Source: Rhodospirillales bacterium
Lineage (GTDB): Bacteria > Pseudomonadota > Alphaproteobacteria > Geminicoccales > Geminicoccaceae
DNA length: 35,652 nucleotides
Direction: 5' to 3'
Assembly (NCBI GenBank): GCA_015490605.1
Contig: WFXL01000080.1
Span: 1-35,652 of the forward strand
Position 1 is the stretch's first letter; each line of letters begins with the position of its first letter. The position numbers and the translations under genes are program-made. The notes beneath the pieces were generated by a model. The model was not told the origin of the DNA. It searched no databases and saw nothing but the letters and a program-made list of their open reading frames with translations. Below, piece after piece: positions 24,389 to 33,760 of the stretch.

Positions 24389-25339
24389 TCAGCCACCCCT
24401 GAGCCACGCCACAAGCCGCGCCAGCTGGGCCGGCGGCAGCTCCTCGCCGAAGGCCGCCACCGGCTCGAAGCGGCCGAGACGGTGGCGGAAGAAGGTGCGC
24501 TGGCGCTTGGCATAGCGCCGCGTCACCAGGACCGTGCGCGCGGCCGCATCCTCAAGGCTGCAGCGACCCTCCAGATGGTCGAGGAACTCGCGAAGCCCGT
24601 GCAGGCGAGCGATGGGAAGGCTGCGCAATCCCGGCCATGCCGCCGCCAGCTGGCGGATCTCCTCGAGCACGCCCGCAGCCAGCATCACTTCCACCCGCCG
24701 GGCGATGCGGCGGGCGAGGGCATCGCGCGGCGGCAGCAGGGCGATGCCGTGCCAGCCGCGGGCGAAGACCACCGGCGGGTGGGTTGCCGGCCAGAAGCTC
24801 GCAAGCGAGCGCCCCGTCGCCTCCACCACCTCCAGCGCCCGCAGGATGCGCTGGCGGTCGCCGGGCGCCAGGCGGGCGGCCATGGCAGGATCGCGCCGGG
24901 CGAGTTCGGCATGGAGGGCAGGGCTCGGCCGCGGATCCGCACGCCAGCGGCGGCGGATGGCTTCGGGCACCGGCGGCACCGGGGCGAGCCCCTCGAGCAG
25001 CGCCAGCATGTAGAGGCCGGTGCCGCCCACCAGCACCACTGGCCGGCCGCGGGCCGAGGCTTCCCGCAGCACCGGCAGCACCTGCGTAAGCCAGAGGCCG
25101 GCGGTGGTGGCCACATCCGGCGCCAGCACGCCAAAGAGGCGGTGTTCCGCCCGCGCCTCTTCCGCCGGCGTGGGCCGTGCGGTGAGGGTGGCAAGGTCGC
25201 GATAGAGCTGCTGGGCGTCGGCATTGACCACCATGGCACGGCTGCCGGCGGCCAGCTCCAGCGAGAGCGCCGTCTTGCCGCTGGCGGTGGTGCCCCCTAA
25301 GAGGAGCACCGGAACCTCCACCCTGATCTGGGCCTCCAT
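24389..25339 (-). CDS. miaA: tRNA dimethylallyltransferase MiaA
   Basis: 316 residues from the ATG at 25339. It adds the dimethylallyl group to N6 of A37 in tRNAs reading UNN codons. Motifs: P-loop LGGTTASGKTALS near residue 13, NADAQQLYRDL, the RPVVLVGGTGLYM segment near 105, RILRALEV, and the C-terminal TRRYAKRQRTFFRH that contacts tRNA. An upstream extension to 26185 is an antisense shadow of serB. Its start codon is only four bases from the likely serB start on the other strand, leaving no intergenic promoter space. Confidence 0.94.
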   Translation of the reverse strand: MEAQIRVEVPVLLLGGTTASGKTALSLELAAGSRAMVVNADAQQLYRDLATLTARPTPAEEARAEHRLFGVLAPDVATTAGLWLTQVLPVLREASARGRPVVLVGGTGLYMLALLEGLAPVPPVPEAIRRRWRADPRPSPALHAELARRDPAMAARLAPGDRQRILRALEVVEATGRSLASFWPATHPPVVFARGWHGIALLPPRDALARRIARRVEVMLAAGVLEEIRQLAAAWPGLRSLPIARLHGLREFLDHLEGRCSLEDAAARTVLVTRRYAKRQRTFFRHRLGRFEPVAAFGEELPPAQLARLVAWLRGG

Positions 25340-25343
25340 CTCC

Positions 25344-26270
25344 GTGACCGCTTGGGTGCTCGTGCTGGTGGCGCCGCCCGGCGAGGCGGTGCTGCTGTCG
25401 CCCGACCTGGAACGGGATCTCGCCGATCTCGCCGGCCGTCCGCCGCGCCGTCTCGCCCCCGAACGCGCCCTCGAGGTGTCGCTGACGGAAGAACGCCTCG
25501 AGGCCGCCCGCGACTTCGTGCGCGAGCGCATCCTGCCGCTGCCGCTGGACTGGGCGCTGTTGCCCGCGGCCCGACGCCGGGTGCGCCTTCTGGTCTGCGA
25601 TATGGACAGTACGGTGATCACCGTCGAGTGCGTGGACGAGCTGGCGGAGCGGGCGGGCGTGCGCGAGCGGGTGGCGGCCTTGACCCGCCAGGCCATGGCC
25701 GGGGAGCTGGAATTCGAACGCGCGCTCGAAGAGCGGGTGCGGCTGCTCGCAGGCCTGCCGCTGGTGGAGCTGGACCGGGTGATCCGCGAGCGGGTGCGGC
25801 TTACGCCCGGGGCGCGCACGCTGGTGGCCACCCTGCGCGCCCGCGGGGCTTTCTGCGCACTGGTCTCGGGTGGTTTCACCGAATTCACCCGGGTGGTGCG
25901 CATCGCCGCCGGCTTCGACATGGACCAGGCCAACCGGCTGGAGATAGAACACGGCCGGCTCACCGGCCGGCTGCTGCCGCCGGTTCTGGGGCGCGATGCC
26001 AAGCGCGCCACCCTCGAAGCGCTCAGGGCCCATCTCGGCCTCGCACCCGAGGAGACCTGTGCGGTGGGCGATGGGGCCAATGATGTGGCCATGTTGGCGG
26101 CTGCTGGCCTCGGGGTGGGTTTCCGCCCCCAGGCGCGGGTGCGGGAGGTGGCGGATGCCGTCATCGACCACGGCGATCTCACCACCCTGCTCTACTTCCT
26201 CGGCCTGAGGGAGGACCAGATCGTCCGCCCGGGCCCGCCGCGCCTGGCCCTGTGTGAGGCGGGGCGCTAG
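25344..26270 (+). CDS. serB: Phosphoserine phosphatase SerB
   Basis: About 308 residues from the GTG at 25344; further in-frame GTGs at 25356 and 25362 are possible starts, while ATGs at 25224 and 25233 lie inside miaA and give an unlikely N-terminus. HAD motifs: LVCDMDSTVITVECVDELA with the nucleophile Asp and acid Asp, LVSGGF in motif II, the Lys of GRDAKRATLE and GDGANDVAML in motif IV. The first 85 residues form a degenerate ACT-like region seen in alphaproteobacterial SerB. It makes serine from phosphoserine. It is divergent from miaA with almost no gap and no visible Shine-Dalgarno, so translation may be leaderless. Confidence 0.92.
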   Translation: MTAWVLVLVAPPGEAVLLSPDLERDLADLAGRPPRRLAPERALEVSLTEERLEAARDFVRERILPLPLDWALLPAARRRVRLLVCDMDSTVITVECVDELAERAGVRERVAALTRQAMAGELEFERALEERVRLLAGLPLVELDRVIRERVRLTPGARTLVATLRARGAFCALVSGGFTEFTRVVRIAAGFDMDQANRLEIEHGRLTGRLLPPVLGRDAKRATLEALRAHLGLAPEETCAVGDGANDVAMLAAAGLGVGFRPQARVREVADAVIDHGDLTTLLYFLGLREDQIVRPGPPRLALCEAGR

Positions 26271-26341
26271 GCGCGACATCGTGCCGCAGTCGCAGGCTCC
26301 CGGCGCGGGCGCCCGCTCGCCCATATCCAGCACGCGGCGGC

Positions 26342-26369
26342 TTGCGGCCGCAGCGACTGAGTCTAGGAT
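26342..26369 (+). promoter_or_regulatory. Possible sigma70-type promoter of cysD
   Basis: TTGCGG (26342-26347) and TAGGAT (26364-26369) are 16 bases apart, and the leader would be about 45 bases with AGAGGAA before the ATG at 26420. The downstream stretch 26391-26415 is unusually AT-rich for this genome. No known riboswitch pattern was recognised in this 149-base gap. Confidence 0.35.
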
Positions 26370-26419
26370 CGGGCGGGTTTCGCGCGTCTTCTTTGTAGAT
26401 TTAGAGGAATTCCAACATC

Positions 26420-27220
26420 ATGTCGTGGAACTATCTCGCCGAGCTCGAGGCCGAGAGCGTCTATGTACTGCGCGAGGCCTTCGCCAAGCTCGACCGCCTC
26501 GCGGTGCTGTGGTCCCTGGGGAAGGACAGCAATGTGGTGCTGTGGCTCTGCCGCAAGGCCTTCTTCGGCCATGTGCCGTTCCCGGTGATCCACATCGACA
26601 CCGGCAAGAAGTTCCCCGAGATGTATGCCTTTCGCGAGCACTATGCCCGCGCTTGGGGGCTCGAGCTCATCGTCGAGATGGCACCGCCCGAGGAGGAGGT
26701 GGACCCGACCCTGCCGCCGGCGGCCCGATCGGCCGCGCGCAAGACCCTGGGGCTGCAGCGGGCGCTCGAGAAGCACGGCTTCGAGGGGCTGATCCTCGGC
26801 ATCCGCCGCGATGAGCAGGCCCTCAGGGCCAAGGAACGCTACTTCAGCCCGCGCACCGCCGACAACCGCTGGAACATGAAGGATCAGCCGCCCGAGTTCT
26901 GGAATCAGTACATGACCGACTTTCCACCGGGGACCCATGTGCGGGTCCATCCGCTGCTCCATTGGACCGAGGTGGATATCTGGCGCTATACCAAACGTGA
27001 GAACATCCCCGTAATCGACCTCTATTTCGCCAGGGACGGCAAGCGCTACCGCTCTCTTGGCGATCGCGACATCACCTTCCCGGTCGAGAGCAACGCCCGC
27101 ACCATCGACGAGATCATCGCCGAGCTCGAGACCACCCACATCCCCGAGCGCGCCGGGCGCGCCATGGACCATGAGAGCGAGGACGCCTTCGAGCGTCTGC
27201 GCGCCACCGGCTATATGTGA
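26420..27220 (+). CDS. cysD: Sulfate adenylyltransferase subunit 2 (CysD)
   Basis: 266 residues, somewhat short for CysD (about 300 in E. coli) because the N-terminus begins directly at [19 protein letters not shown]-loop ATPase motif [15 protein letters not shown] near residue 30, then [31 protein letters not shown] and a C-terminal [15 protein letters not shown]. With CysN it forms ATP sulfurylase, converting sulfate and ATP to adenosine 5'-phosphosulfate. cysNC follows after a 16-base gap containing GGGGAGGAG, so the two are one operon. Confidence 0.96.
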   Translation: MSWNYLAELEAESVYVLREAFAKLDRLAVLWSLGKDSNVVLWLCRKAFFGHVPFPVIHIDTGKKFPEMYAFREHYARAWGLELIVEMAPPEEEVDPTLPPAARSAARKTLGLQRALEKHGFEGLILGIRRDEQALRAKERYFSPRTADNRWNMKDQPPEFWNQYMTDFPPGTHVRVHPLLHWTEVDIWRYTKRENIPVIDLYFARDGKRYRSLGDRDITFPVESNARTIDEIIAELETTHIPERAGRAMDHESEDAFERLRATGYM

Positions 27221-27236
27221 GGGGAGGAGATCCACC

Positions 27237-29099
27237 ATGTCCGACGGCGCCATCCGGCCGCTGCCCATCGTCGTGGTGGGCCATGTGGACCACGGCAAAT
27301 CGACGCTGGTGGGGCGGCTGTTGCACGAGACCGGCTCGCTGCCGGAGGGCCAGGTGGAGGCGGTGCGGGAGAGTTCGCGCCGCCGCGGCATGCCCTTCGA
27401 ATGGGCGTTCGTGCTGGATGCCCTGCAGGCCGAGCGTGATCAGGGGATTACCATCGACACCACCCAGATCCGCTTCCGCACCGCGCGGCGCCCCTACGTC
27501 ATCATCGACGCACCCGGGCACAAGGAGTTCCTCAAGAACATGGTCACCGGCGCCGCACGGGCGGAGGCGGCGCTGTTGGTGATCGACGCCGCCGAGGGCG
27601 TACAGGAGCAGTCGCGGCGCCACGGCTATCTGCTGCGGCTTTTGGGGATCCCCCAGATCGCCGTGGTGGTCAACAAGATGGACCTGGTGGACTGGTCGGC
27701 CGGGCGCTTCGGCCAGGTGGCCGAGGGCTTTCGCGCCTATCTCGCCGAACTCGGCCTCACGCCGCTAGCCTTCGTGCCGGTTTCCGCCCGCGAGGGCGAC
27801 AATCTCGCCGCCCACAGCCCCCGCATGCCCTGGTACCAGGGGCCGACGGTGGTGCAGGTGCTGGACTCCTTCGAGGCGGCACCGCGCCCGGTGGACCGGC
27901 CGCTGCGGATGGTGGTGCAGGACGTCTACAAGTTCGATCAGCGCCGCATTGTCGCCGGTCGCATCGAGTCCGGCCGTCTCAGGGTGGGTGATGAGATCAT
28001 CTTCTCGCCTTCCAACAAGGTGGTGCGGGTGCGCTCCATCGAGGCGTGGAACGTGCCCGAGCCGCCGGAGGAGGCGGTGGCCGGCGAGAGCATCGGCATC
28101 ACCCTGTCCGAGCCCATCTTCGTGGAGCGGGGCGAGATCGTCAGCCATCTCGAGCGGGCGCCCATGGAGACCACCGTCTTCCGCGGCCGCATTTTTTGGC
28201 TCGGCGAGCGTCCCCTCGAAGTGGGCAACACCTACACCCTCAAGCTCGGCACCAGCGAGGCGCGGGTCCGGGTGGAGGCCATCGAGCGGGTGATCGACAC
28301 CGACGATCTCTCCGGCCGGCCCGCCGACCACATCGCCCGCCACGGTGCCGGCGAGGTGATCCTCCGGGCCGACCGGCTGCTGGCGCTGGATCCCTTCGAT
28401 GCCAACCCCGCCACCGGCCGCTTCGTGCTCATCGAGGACTATCTGCCGGTGGGCGGCGGCATCGTCTCCATGGAGGGCTATCCCGACCAGCGCCAGCTGG
28501 TGACCCGGCGGGCCACCAACATCCATGCGGTGGGCCATGCCGTCACCCGCGAGGCGCGGATCGCCCGCAACGGCCATCGCGGCGGCGTGCTGTGGTTCAC
28601 CGGCCTGTCCGGCGCCGGCAAGTCGACCCTGGCGCTGGCGCTGGAGCGGGAGCTGTTCCGCAAGGGCTATCAGGTCTATGTGCTGGACGGTGACAATATC
28701 CGCTCCGGCCTCAACGCCGACCTCGGCTTCAGCCCCGAGGACCGGGCCGAGAACATCCGTCGCGTGGGCGAGGTGGCAGCCCTGTTCGCCGATGCCGGCA
28801 TGATCGCCATCTCCGCCTTCATCTCGCCCTATCGCGCCGACCGCGAGCGCGCCCGCAGGGCTGCCGGCGACGGCTTTCATGAGATCTACATCCATGCCCC
28901 GCTGGAAGTGTGCGAACAGCGCGATCCCAAGGGGCTCTACAAGAAGGCGCGTGCCGGCGAGATCCCGGATTTCACCGGCATCAGCAGCCCCTATGAGCCG
29001 CCGGAAAACCCCGAGCTGGTGGTGCCCACCCACGAGCTCTCCTTCGAGGAGAGCCTGGCGCTGCTGGTGGACTATGTGGAGCGCCACTTCCGCGCCTAG
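27237..29099 (+). CDS. cysNC: Bifunctional sulfate adenylyltransferase subunit 1 / APS kinase (CysNC)
   Basis: 620 residues joining two enzymes. The CysN part (1 to about 430) is an EF-Tu-like GTPase: G1 [10 protein letters not shown]3 DAPGHKEF, G4 NKMD, followed by beta-barrel domains. The CysC part (about 445-620) is APS kinase with P-loop GLSGAGKST near residue 456, [15 protein letters not shown] and a FISPYR segment. CysN drives sulfate adenylylation by CysD with GTP; CysC phosphorylates APS to PAPS. Such fusions are common in Alphaproteobacteria and rhizobial nodPQ. PAPS supply allows both cysteine synthesis and sulfotransfer to surface molecules; no reductase or sulfotransferase gene is in the window. 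Confidence 0.96.
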   Translation: MSDGAIRPLPIVVVGHVDHGKSTLVGRLLHETGSLPEGQVEAVRESSRRRGMPFEWAFVLDALQAERDQGITIDTTQIRFRTARRPYVIIDAPGHKEFLKNMVTGAARAEAALLVIDAAEGVQEQSRRHGYLLRLLGIPQIAVVVNKMDLVDWSAGRFGQVAEGFRAYLAELGLTPLAFVPVSAREGDNLAAHSPRMPWYQGPTVVQVLDSFEAAPRPVDRPLRMVVQDVYKFDQRRIVAGRIESGRLRVGDEIIFSPSNKVVRVRSIEAWNVPEPPEEAVAGESIGITLSEPIFVERGEIVSHLERAPMETTVFRGRIFWLGERPLEVGNTYTLKLGTSEARVRVEAIERVIDTDDLSGRPADHIARHGAGEVILRADRLLALDPFDANPATGRFVLIEDYLPVGGGIVSMEGYPDQRQLVTRRATNIHAVGHAVTREARIARNGHRGGVLWFTGLSGAGKSTLALALERELFRKGYQVYVLDGDNIRSGLNADLGFSPEDRAENIRRVGEVAALFADAGMIAISAFISPYRADRERARRAAGDGFHEIYIHAPLEVCEQRDPKGLYKKARAGEIPDFTGISSPYEPPENPELVVPTHELSFEESLALLVDYVERHFRA

Positions 29100-29146
29100 C
29101 GCACCGCTCCGGGCGGGGTGGTTGACGCCGCCACGAGGCTTGGGCT

Positions 29147-29161
29147 CTCTCCCGGGGAGAG
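29147..29161. repeat. Short palindrome downstream of cysNC
   Basis: CTCTCC (29147-29152) and GGAGAG (29156-29161) form a six-base stem with loop CGG, followed shortly by the aminotransferase ribosome binding site. The sequence resembles the small CTCTCCC-GGGAGAG palindromes scattered between proteobacterial genes. It may be a dispersed element or a weak terminator. Confidence 0.4.
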
Positions 29162-29180
29162 GAATGGGGGAGGTGTCGCC

Positions 29181-30512
29181 GTGAGCGGCTTCGGTGCCAA
29201 CCACCTCGAGGCCTTCTGGCTGCCCTTTACGCCCAACCGCCAGTTCCGCCGCGAGCCGCGGCTGGTGGTGGCGGCCGAGGGCAATCATTATGTCGCCGCC
29301 GACGGCCGGCGTATTCTCGATGCCACCGCCGGCCTCTGGTGCTGCAATGCCGGCCACGGCCATCCGCGCATCGTCGAGGCCATCCGCCGGCGGGCGGGCG
29401 AGCTCGACTATGCCCCGCCCTTCCAGTTCGCCCATCCCGACGCCTTCACCCTGGCAGCGCGGCTCCGGGACCTGTTCCCGGGCGATCTCGACTACGCCTT
29501 CTTCTGCAACTCCGGCTCCGAGGCGGTGGACACCGCCCTCAAGATCGCCCTCGCCTATCATCGCGCCCGCGGCGAGGGCCAGCGGGTGCGCCTGATTGGC
29601 CGCGAGCGGGGCTATCATGGCGTGGGCTTCGGCGGCCTGTCGGTGGGTGGCATCGGCCCCAACCGCCGCCTGTTCGGCCCGCTGCTGCCGGGGGTCGACC
29701 ATCTGCCCCACACCCTGCTGGAGGCCAACCGTTTCGCCCGCGGGCGGCCACCCCACGGCGGTGCCGAACTGGCGGGGGCGCTGGAGCGGCTGTTGGAGCT
29801 CCACGACCCGCAGACGGTGGCGGCGGTGATCGTGGAGCCGGTGGCCGGCTCCATCGGCGTCTATCCACCGCCGGTGGACTATCTCGAGCGGCTGCGGGAG
29901 ATCACCGCCCGCCACGGCATCCTGCTGATCTTCGATGAGGTCATCACCGCCTTCGGCCGGCTGGGGGCGGGTTCGGCAGCCGAGGCCCTCGAGATCCAGC
30001 CGGATCTCATCACCCTCGCCAAGGGTCTCACCTCCGGCACCGTGCCCATGGGCGGGGTGATGGTGCGGCGTGAGATCCACCGCGCCATCGTCGAGGAGAG
30101 CCCGGCTCCCGAGTGGGGCATCGAGTTCCCCCACGGCTATACCTATTCCGCCCATCCGCTCGCCACCGCGGCGGCTCTCGCCACCCTCGAGGTCTATCGC
30201 GAGGAGGCGCTGTTCGCCCGGGCACGGGCGCTGGCACCGGTCTTTGAGGAGGGGCTGCACCGGCTGCGCGATCTGCCGGGGGTGCGCGATGTGCGCAATC
30301 TCGGCCTCATGGGCGCGGTGGAGCTGGAGCCGCGCCCGGGTGCGGCCGGTGCGCGCGGCTTCGAGGCCATGCGACGCGCCTTCTTCGAGCATGATCTGAT
30401 GATCCGCATCACCGGCGACACCATCGCCCTCTCGCCGCCCCTCACCTTCACCGAGGCCGAGCTGGAGCAGCTGTTCAGCCGGCTCGCCGCGGTGCTGCGC
30501 GCTCTCGACTGA
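29181..30512 (+). CDS. Class III omega-amino acid:pyruvate aminotransferase
   Basis: 443 residues from a GTG at 29181 preceded by GGGGGAGGT; an in-frame ATG at 29118 reads through the palindrome and lacks a site. Fold type I PLP enzyme: the start HLEAFWLPFTPNRQFRREPRL, DATAGLWCCNAGHGHP and ELDYAPPFQFAHP match beta-alanine/omega-amino acid:pyruvate transaminases as I know them. GSEAVDTALKIALAYHRA binds the phosphate, FDEVITAFGRLG holds the pyridine Asp, and Lys281 in LITLAKGLTSG forms the Schiff base. Likely substrates are beta-alanine, taurine or other omega-amines with pyruvate. It lies 81 bases after cysNC; taurine metabolism would link to sulfur, but that is speculation. Confidence 0.9.
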   Translation: MSGFGANHLEAFWLPFTPNRQFRREPRLVVAAEGNHYVAADGRRILDATAGLWCCNAGHGHPRIVEAIRRRAGELDYAPPFQFAHPDAFTLAARLRDLFPGDLDYAFFCNSGSEAVDTALKIALAYHRARGEGQRVRLIGRERGYHGVGFGGLSVGGIGPNRRLFGPLLPGVDHLPHTLLEANRFARGRPPHGGAELAGALERLLELHDPQTVAAVIVEPVAGSIGVYPPPVDYLERLREITARHGILLIFDEVITAFGRLGAGSAAEALEIQPDLITLAKGLTSGTVPMGGVMVRREIHRAIVEESPAPEWGIEFPHGYTYSAHPLATAAALATLEVYREEALFARARALAPVFEEGLHRLRDLPGVRDVRNLGLMGAVELEPRPGAAGARGFEAMRRAFFEHDLMIRITGDTIALSPPLTFTEAELEQLFSRLAAVLRALD

Positions 30513-30514
30513 GC

Positions 30515-30829
30515 TCAGGCCTCGGGCGGTCGCTCGGGCCGACAGGGCGGTTCCTCGAACGGGATGAGGAAGATGGCGGTGGCCATGGCCACGCCGCCGA
30601 AGGTGACGGCGAAGCCGGCCAGCAGCAGCGCCAGTGCCTCCCAGCGATGGGCCGATTGGGCCACCAGCGTGCCGAGGCCGGCCACATCCAGCACCAGGAG
30701 CAGCCCCAGCAGGTTCCAGCCGACGGCGATGCCCACCAGCGCGTGGCGGACGAGGAACCGCACCAGCCGCCAGTCCTGACGTCCCTGTTGCGGCACGGCG
30801 CCCTCGCGGACACTTCCAGCCGCCAGCAT
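30515..30829 (-). CDS. Small inner-membrane protein of unknown function
   Basis: 104 residues with two clear transmembrane helices: about residues 28-55 (HALVGIAVGWNLLGLLLVLDVAGLG) and about 66-91 (ALALLLAGFAVTFGGVAMATAIFLI). The first 25 residues are Arg/Gln-rich and probably cytoplasmic; the tail EEPPCRPERPPEA is short and polar. This two-helix layout resembles small conserved alphaproteobacterial membrane proteins, but I recognise no named family. It is convergent with the aminotransferase, with two bases between stop codons. The upstream 86 bases shared with the divergent gamma-glutamyltransferase gene contain an inverted repeat. Confidence 0.75.
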   Translation of the reverse strand: MLAAGSVREGAVPQQGRQDWRLVRFLVRHALVGIAVGWNLLGLLLVLDVAGLGTLVAQSAHRWEALALLLAGFAVTFGGVAMATAIFLIPFEEPPCRPERPPEA

Positions 30830-30839
30830 AGCCGGCGGC

Positions 30840-30863
30840 AGCCGGACGGTCGAGCATCCGGCT
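30840..30863. repeat. Inverted repeat in a divergent intergenic region
   Basis: AGCCGGA (30840-30846) and TCCGGCT (30857-30863) flank 10 bases, between the small membrane protein and the gamma-glutamyltransferase-like gene. It could be an operator or an RNA hairpin in either leader; no regulator can be assigned. Confidence 0.35.
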
Positions 30864-30915
30864 GGCGGGTACCGGTGTTCGCCGCTAGAGGGGACGCGGC
30901 AGCAGGGGGAGGTCC

Positions 30916-32505
30916 GTGTTGCGCGATTTCCAGCTACCCGGTCGCTCGCCGGTCTATGCCGCCGGCGGCATGGCCGCCACCTCCCATCCGCTGGCGACGC
31001 TGGCGGCGGTGGAGATCCTCCGCCGTGGCGGCAATGCGGTGGATGCTGCCATCGCCGCCTGCGCCGTCCAGGGGGTGGTGGAACCCCAGTCCACCGGCAT
31101 CGGCGGCGATGCCTTTGTCCTCTATGCCCCGCCCACCGGCGGGGTGGTGGCCATCAACGGCTCCGGCTGGGCGCCGGCGGCGATCGATGCCGAGCGGCTG
31201 CGGGCGCAGGGGTTGAAGGCGATTCCAGCGACCAGCCCCCATGCCGTCACCGTCCCGGGTGCGGTGGCCGCCTGGGAAGCGCTGCAGCGGGCATATGGGC
31301 GGCTCGATTTCGCGGCGGTGCTGGAGCCGGCCATCCGCTATGCCCGCGACGGCTTCCCGGTGCACCCACGGGTGGCCTTCGACTGGGTGCGGGCGGAGGA
31401 GCGGCTGCGGGCGAGCGAGGCGGCCCGCCGCATCTATCTGCCCGGCGACCGGCCGCCGGCCGTGGGCGACCGGCTGCGGCTGCCACAGCTGGCGGCAACG
31501 CTCACGGTGCTCGCCCGCGAGGGCGCCGAAGCCTTCTACCGGGGCGAGCTCGCGGCCGCCATGGTGGCGAGCCTGCGGGCGTTGGGCGGCGTCCATCGGG
31601 AGGAGGACTTCGCCGAGTACGAACCGGAATGGGTCACACCGCTCGAGACCGACTATCGCGGCGTGCGCGTGCTGGAGTTGCCGCCCAACGGCCAGGGCTT
31701 CGTCGCCCTGTTGATGCTCAACATCCTCGAGGGCTTCGATCTCGCCGCGCTCGATCCCCATGGCGCCGACCGCTTCCACCTGGAGGCCGAGGCCACCCGG
31801 CTCGCCTTTCGCGACCGTGACGCGCTGCTGGCGGACCCGCGCCATGTGCCGGTGCCGGTGGCAGAGCTTACGAGCAAGGCCTATGCGGCGCGTCTGCGCC
31901 GGCTCATCCGGCCGGATCGGGCGCTCGCCGATCTGCCGCCGCCGCTGTTGCGCGGGCTCGGTCACACCGTTTATGTGAGCGTGGTGGATGGCGAGCTCGG
32001 CGCCTGTTCCTTCATCAATTCCCTCTATGACAGTTTCGGCTCGGGCCTGGCCTGCCCACGCACGGGCGTGCTGTTCCACTGTCGCGGCCGCGCCTTCCGC
32101 CTCGACCCCAACCATCCCGGCGTCATCGCCCCGCGCAAGCGGCCCATGCACACCATCATACCCGGCCTCGCCTTCCGCGACGGCCAGCTGTGGGCCTGTT
32201 TCGGCGTCATGGGGGCCGACTATCAGCCGGTGGGACATGTGCATCTCGTCACCAATCTGGTGGACTATGGCATGGATCCGCAGGAGGCGCTGGACTCGCC
32301 GCGGGTGATGGCCTGGCCTGACGAACTGCTGGTGGAGCGGGGCGTGGACCCCCAGGTGCGGGCGGAGCTCGCCCGCCGCGGCCATCGGGTGGTGGAGACG
32401 GACGTGCCCCACGGCGGCGGCCAGTGCATTCTGATCGACCACGAGCGCGGCGTGCTGGTGGGCGGCTCCGACCCTCGCAAGGATGGCTGCGCCTTGGGCT
32501 TCTGA
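30916..32505 (+). CDS. Gamma-glutamyltransferase-family Ntn hydrolase, cytoplasmic type
   Basis: 529 residues from a GTG at 30916 with GGGGGAGG upstream. Family signs: GGMAATSHPLATLAAVEILRRGGNAVDAAIAA at the start, STGIGGDAFVLY, VPGAVAAWEAL, and the small-subunit start GHTVYVSVVD, where Thr351 should be the autocatalytic nucleophile; later PRKRPMHTIIPG and DSPRV. The residue after Thr351 is Val where many GGTs have Thr, and the next is Tyr rather than His. There is no signal peptide, unlike classic periplasmic GGT. Such cytoplasmic paralogues include oxamate amidohydrolase-like and acylase-type enzymes, so the substrate is open. Confidence 0.9.
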   Translation: MLRDFQLPGRSPVYAAGGMAATSHPLATLAAVEILRRGGNAVDAAIAACAVQGVVEPQSTGIGGDAFVLYAPPTGGVVAINGSGWAPAAIDAERLRAQGLKAIPATSPHAVTVPGAVAAWEALQRAYGRLDFAAVLEPAIRYARDGFPVHPRVAFDWVRAEERLRASEAARRIYLPGDRPPAVGDRLRLPQLAATLTVLAREGAEAFYRGELAAAMVASLRALGGVHREEDFAEYEPEWVTPLETDYRGVRVLELPPNGQGFVALLMLNILEGFDLAALDPHGADRFHLEAEATRLAFRDRDALLADPRHVPVPVAELTSKAYAARLRRLIRPDRALADLPPPLLRGLGHTVYVSVVDGELGACSFINSLYDSFGSGLACPRTGVLFHCRGRAFRLDPNHPGVIAPRKRPMHTIIPGLAFRDGQLWACFGVMGADYQPVGHVHLVTNLVDYGMDPQEALDSPRVMAWPDELLVERGVDPQVRAELARRGHRVVETDVPHGGGQCILIDHERGVLVGGSDPRKDGCALGF

Positions 32506-32623
32506 CTGGCGGGTCCGCCGGCCGTAGACGATTGCGCGCATCGCGTGCATCATCGCCCGCGGGCTTAACTTCTGATTTACGAAGGGATGTCATGATGGCC
32601 CACGGCCGATGGATGGAGGGCCC

Positions 32624-33760
32624 ATGCGCCTGAACGGGCGGGGGCGTGCGCTGGCGGGCGCGCTGTTGCTGACGGTGCTGGTGGCGGCGGCCACTTTCGC
32701 CGCCACCACCATCCTCGGGCTGCGGGCGGAGCTCGAACGCCTTGCGGGCGAGCGCGCGGCCGCCGTCCGCGCCGAGGCGGCGGTGCGTCGGGCCTGGCAG
32801 AGCGAGGTGGAAGCGCTGCGAACCGAGCTCACGACGGCACGGCGTCAGCGGGATGAGGCCCGCGCCCGGCTTGCCCGCACCCGCGCGCAGGTGCGGGAGC
32901 TTGCCGCCGAAGTGCGGCGGCTGCAGACGGCGCTGGCAGCGGCCGAGGCGCGCCGGAAGGAGCTTGCCGGACAGGTGGCGGTGCTGGCGCGGGACAATCG
33001 TCGCCTCGCCGAGCGCATGGTGGCACTGCGGACCGCGCGGGACGAGGCGGCACGGCAGCTCAAGGGGCTGCGCTGGCGGGCCGAGCGGGCGGAAGCGCGG
33101 GCGCAGGCGCTCGAGGCCCAGCAGAAGCGTGCGCTGGCAGCGCTGGAGACATGGCTCGGCCGGCGGCGCGAGGCGCTGGCGCGTTTGTTCGCCGAGACCG
33201 GTCTCGACCCCGACGCCTTCGATCCGGCGGAGGCGGCGGGAGGGCGCGGTGGCCCCTGGCTGCCGCCACGGCCGGGGGCTGCGGATGAGGGGTTGGAGGC
33301 GCTGCTGCGCTGGGTCGTGGAGACGGAGGATCTGGTGCGGCGACTGCCGGTGGCAATGCCCCTCATCCGGGCGCGGCTTACCAGCCCCTTCGGCAACCGC
33401 CGCGATCCCTTCGGCCGCGGGCGCGGCTTCCATGCCGGCATCGATCTTGCCGACCGGCGTGGCACACCGGTGCGGGCACCGGCGGCGGGCCGGGTACGCT
33501 TTGCCGGCCGCCGCGGCGCCTATGGGCTGATGGTGGAGCTGGAACATGCCGACGGGCTCATCACCCGCTTCGCCCACCTGGGCCGGATCCAGGTGAAGCC
33601 CGGCCAGCGGGTGCGGCGGGGCGATGCCATCGGCCGGGTGGGCAGCAGCGGCCGCAGCACCGGCCCCCACCTGCACTATGAGGTGCGGGTCGATGGCCGG
33701 CCGGTGGACCCCTTCACTTTTGTGGAAGCCGGCCGGGATCTGCTGCTGCCGCCCGGCTGA
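32624..33760 (+). CDS. M23 (LytM) peptidase with N-terminal anchor and coiled coil
   Basis: 378 residues from the ATG at 32624 (GGAGG just upstream); the ATG at 32609 adds five residues and has no ribosome binding site. Residues about 9-32 are one hydrophobic segment (ALAGALLLTVLVAAATFAATTIL), a signal anchor. Residues about 34-185 are a long Arg/Glu/Ala-rich coiled coil. The C-terminal M23 domain has His270 and Asp274 (FHAGIDLAD) and the GPHLHYEV pair His349/His351, so all zinc and catalytic residues are present and it should cut peptidoglycan cross-bridges. The coiled-coil plus active LytM layout resembles ShyA/MepM-like endopeptidases or EnvC-type factors, but an intact active site favours an enzyme. 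Confidence 0.92.
   Translation: MRLNGRGRALAGALLLTVLVAAATFAATTILGLRAELERLAGERAAAVRAEAAVRRAWQSEVEALRTELTTARRQRDEARARLARTRAQVRELAAEVRRLQTALAAAEARRKELAGQVAVLARDNRRLAERMVALRTARDEAARQLKGLRWRAERAEARAQALEAQQKRALAALETWLGRRREALARLFAETGLDPDAFDPAEAAGGRGGPWLPPRPGAADEGLEALLRWVVETEDLVRRLPVAMPLIRARLTSPFGNRRDPFGRGRGFHAGIDLADRRGTPVRAPAAGRVRFAGRRGAYGLMVELEHADGLITRFAHLGRIQVKPGQRVRRGDAIGRVGSSGRSTGPHLHYEVRVDGRPVDPFTFVEAGRDLLLPPG

Noticed and set aside
24552-26333. 593-residue minus-strand frame and extended miaA frame
   Set aside because: Both are antisense to serB beyond 25339; only the miaA part has family motifs.
27765-30857. 1030-residue minus-strand open frame
   Set aside because: Runs antisense through cysNC and the aminotransferase, which have full motif sets on the plus strand.
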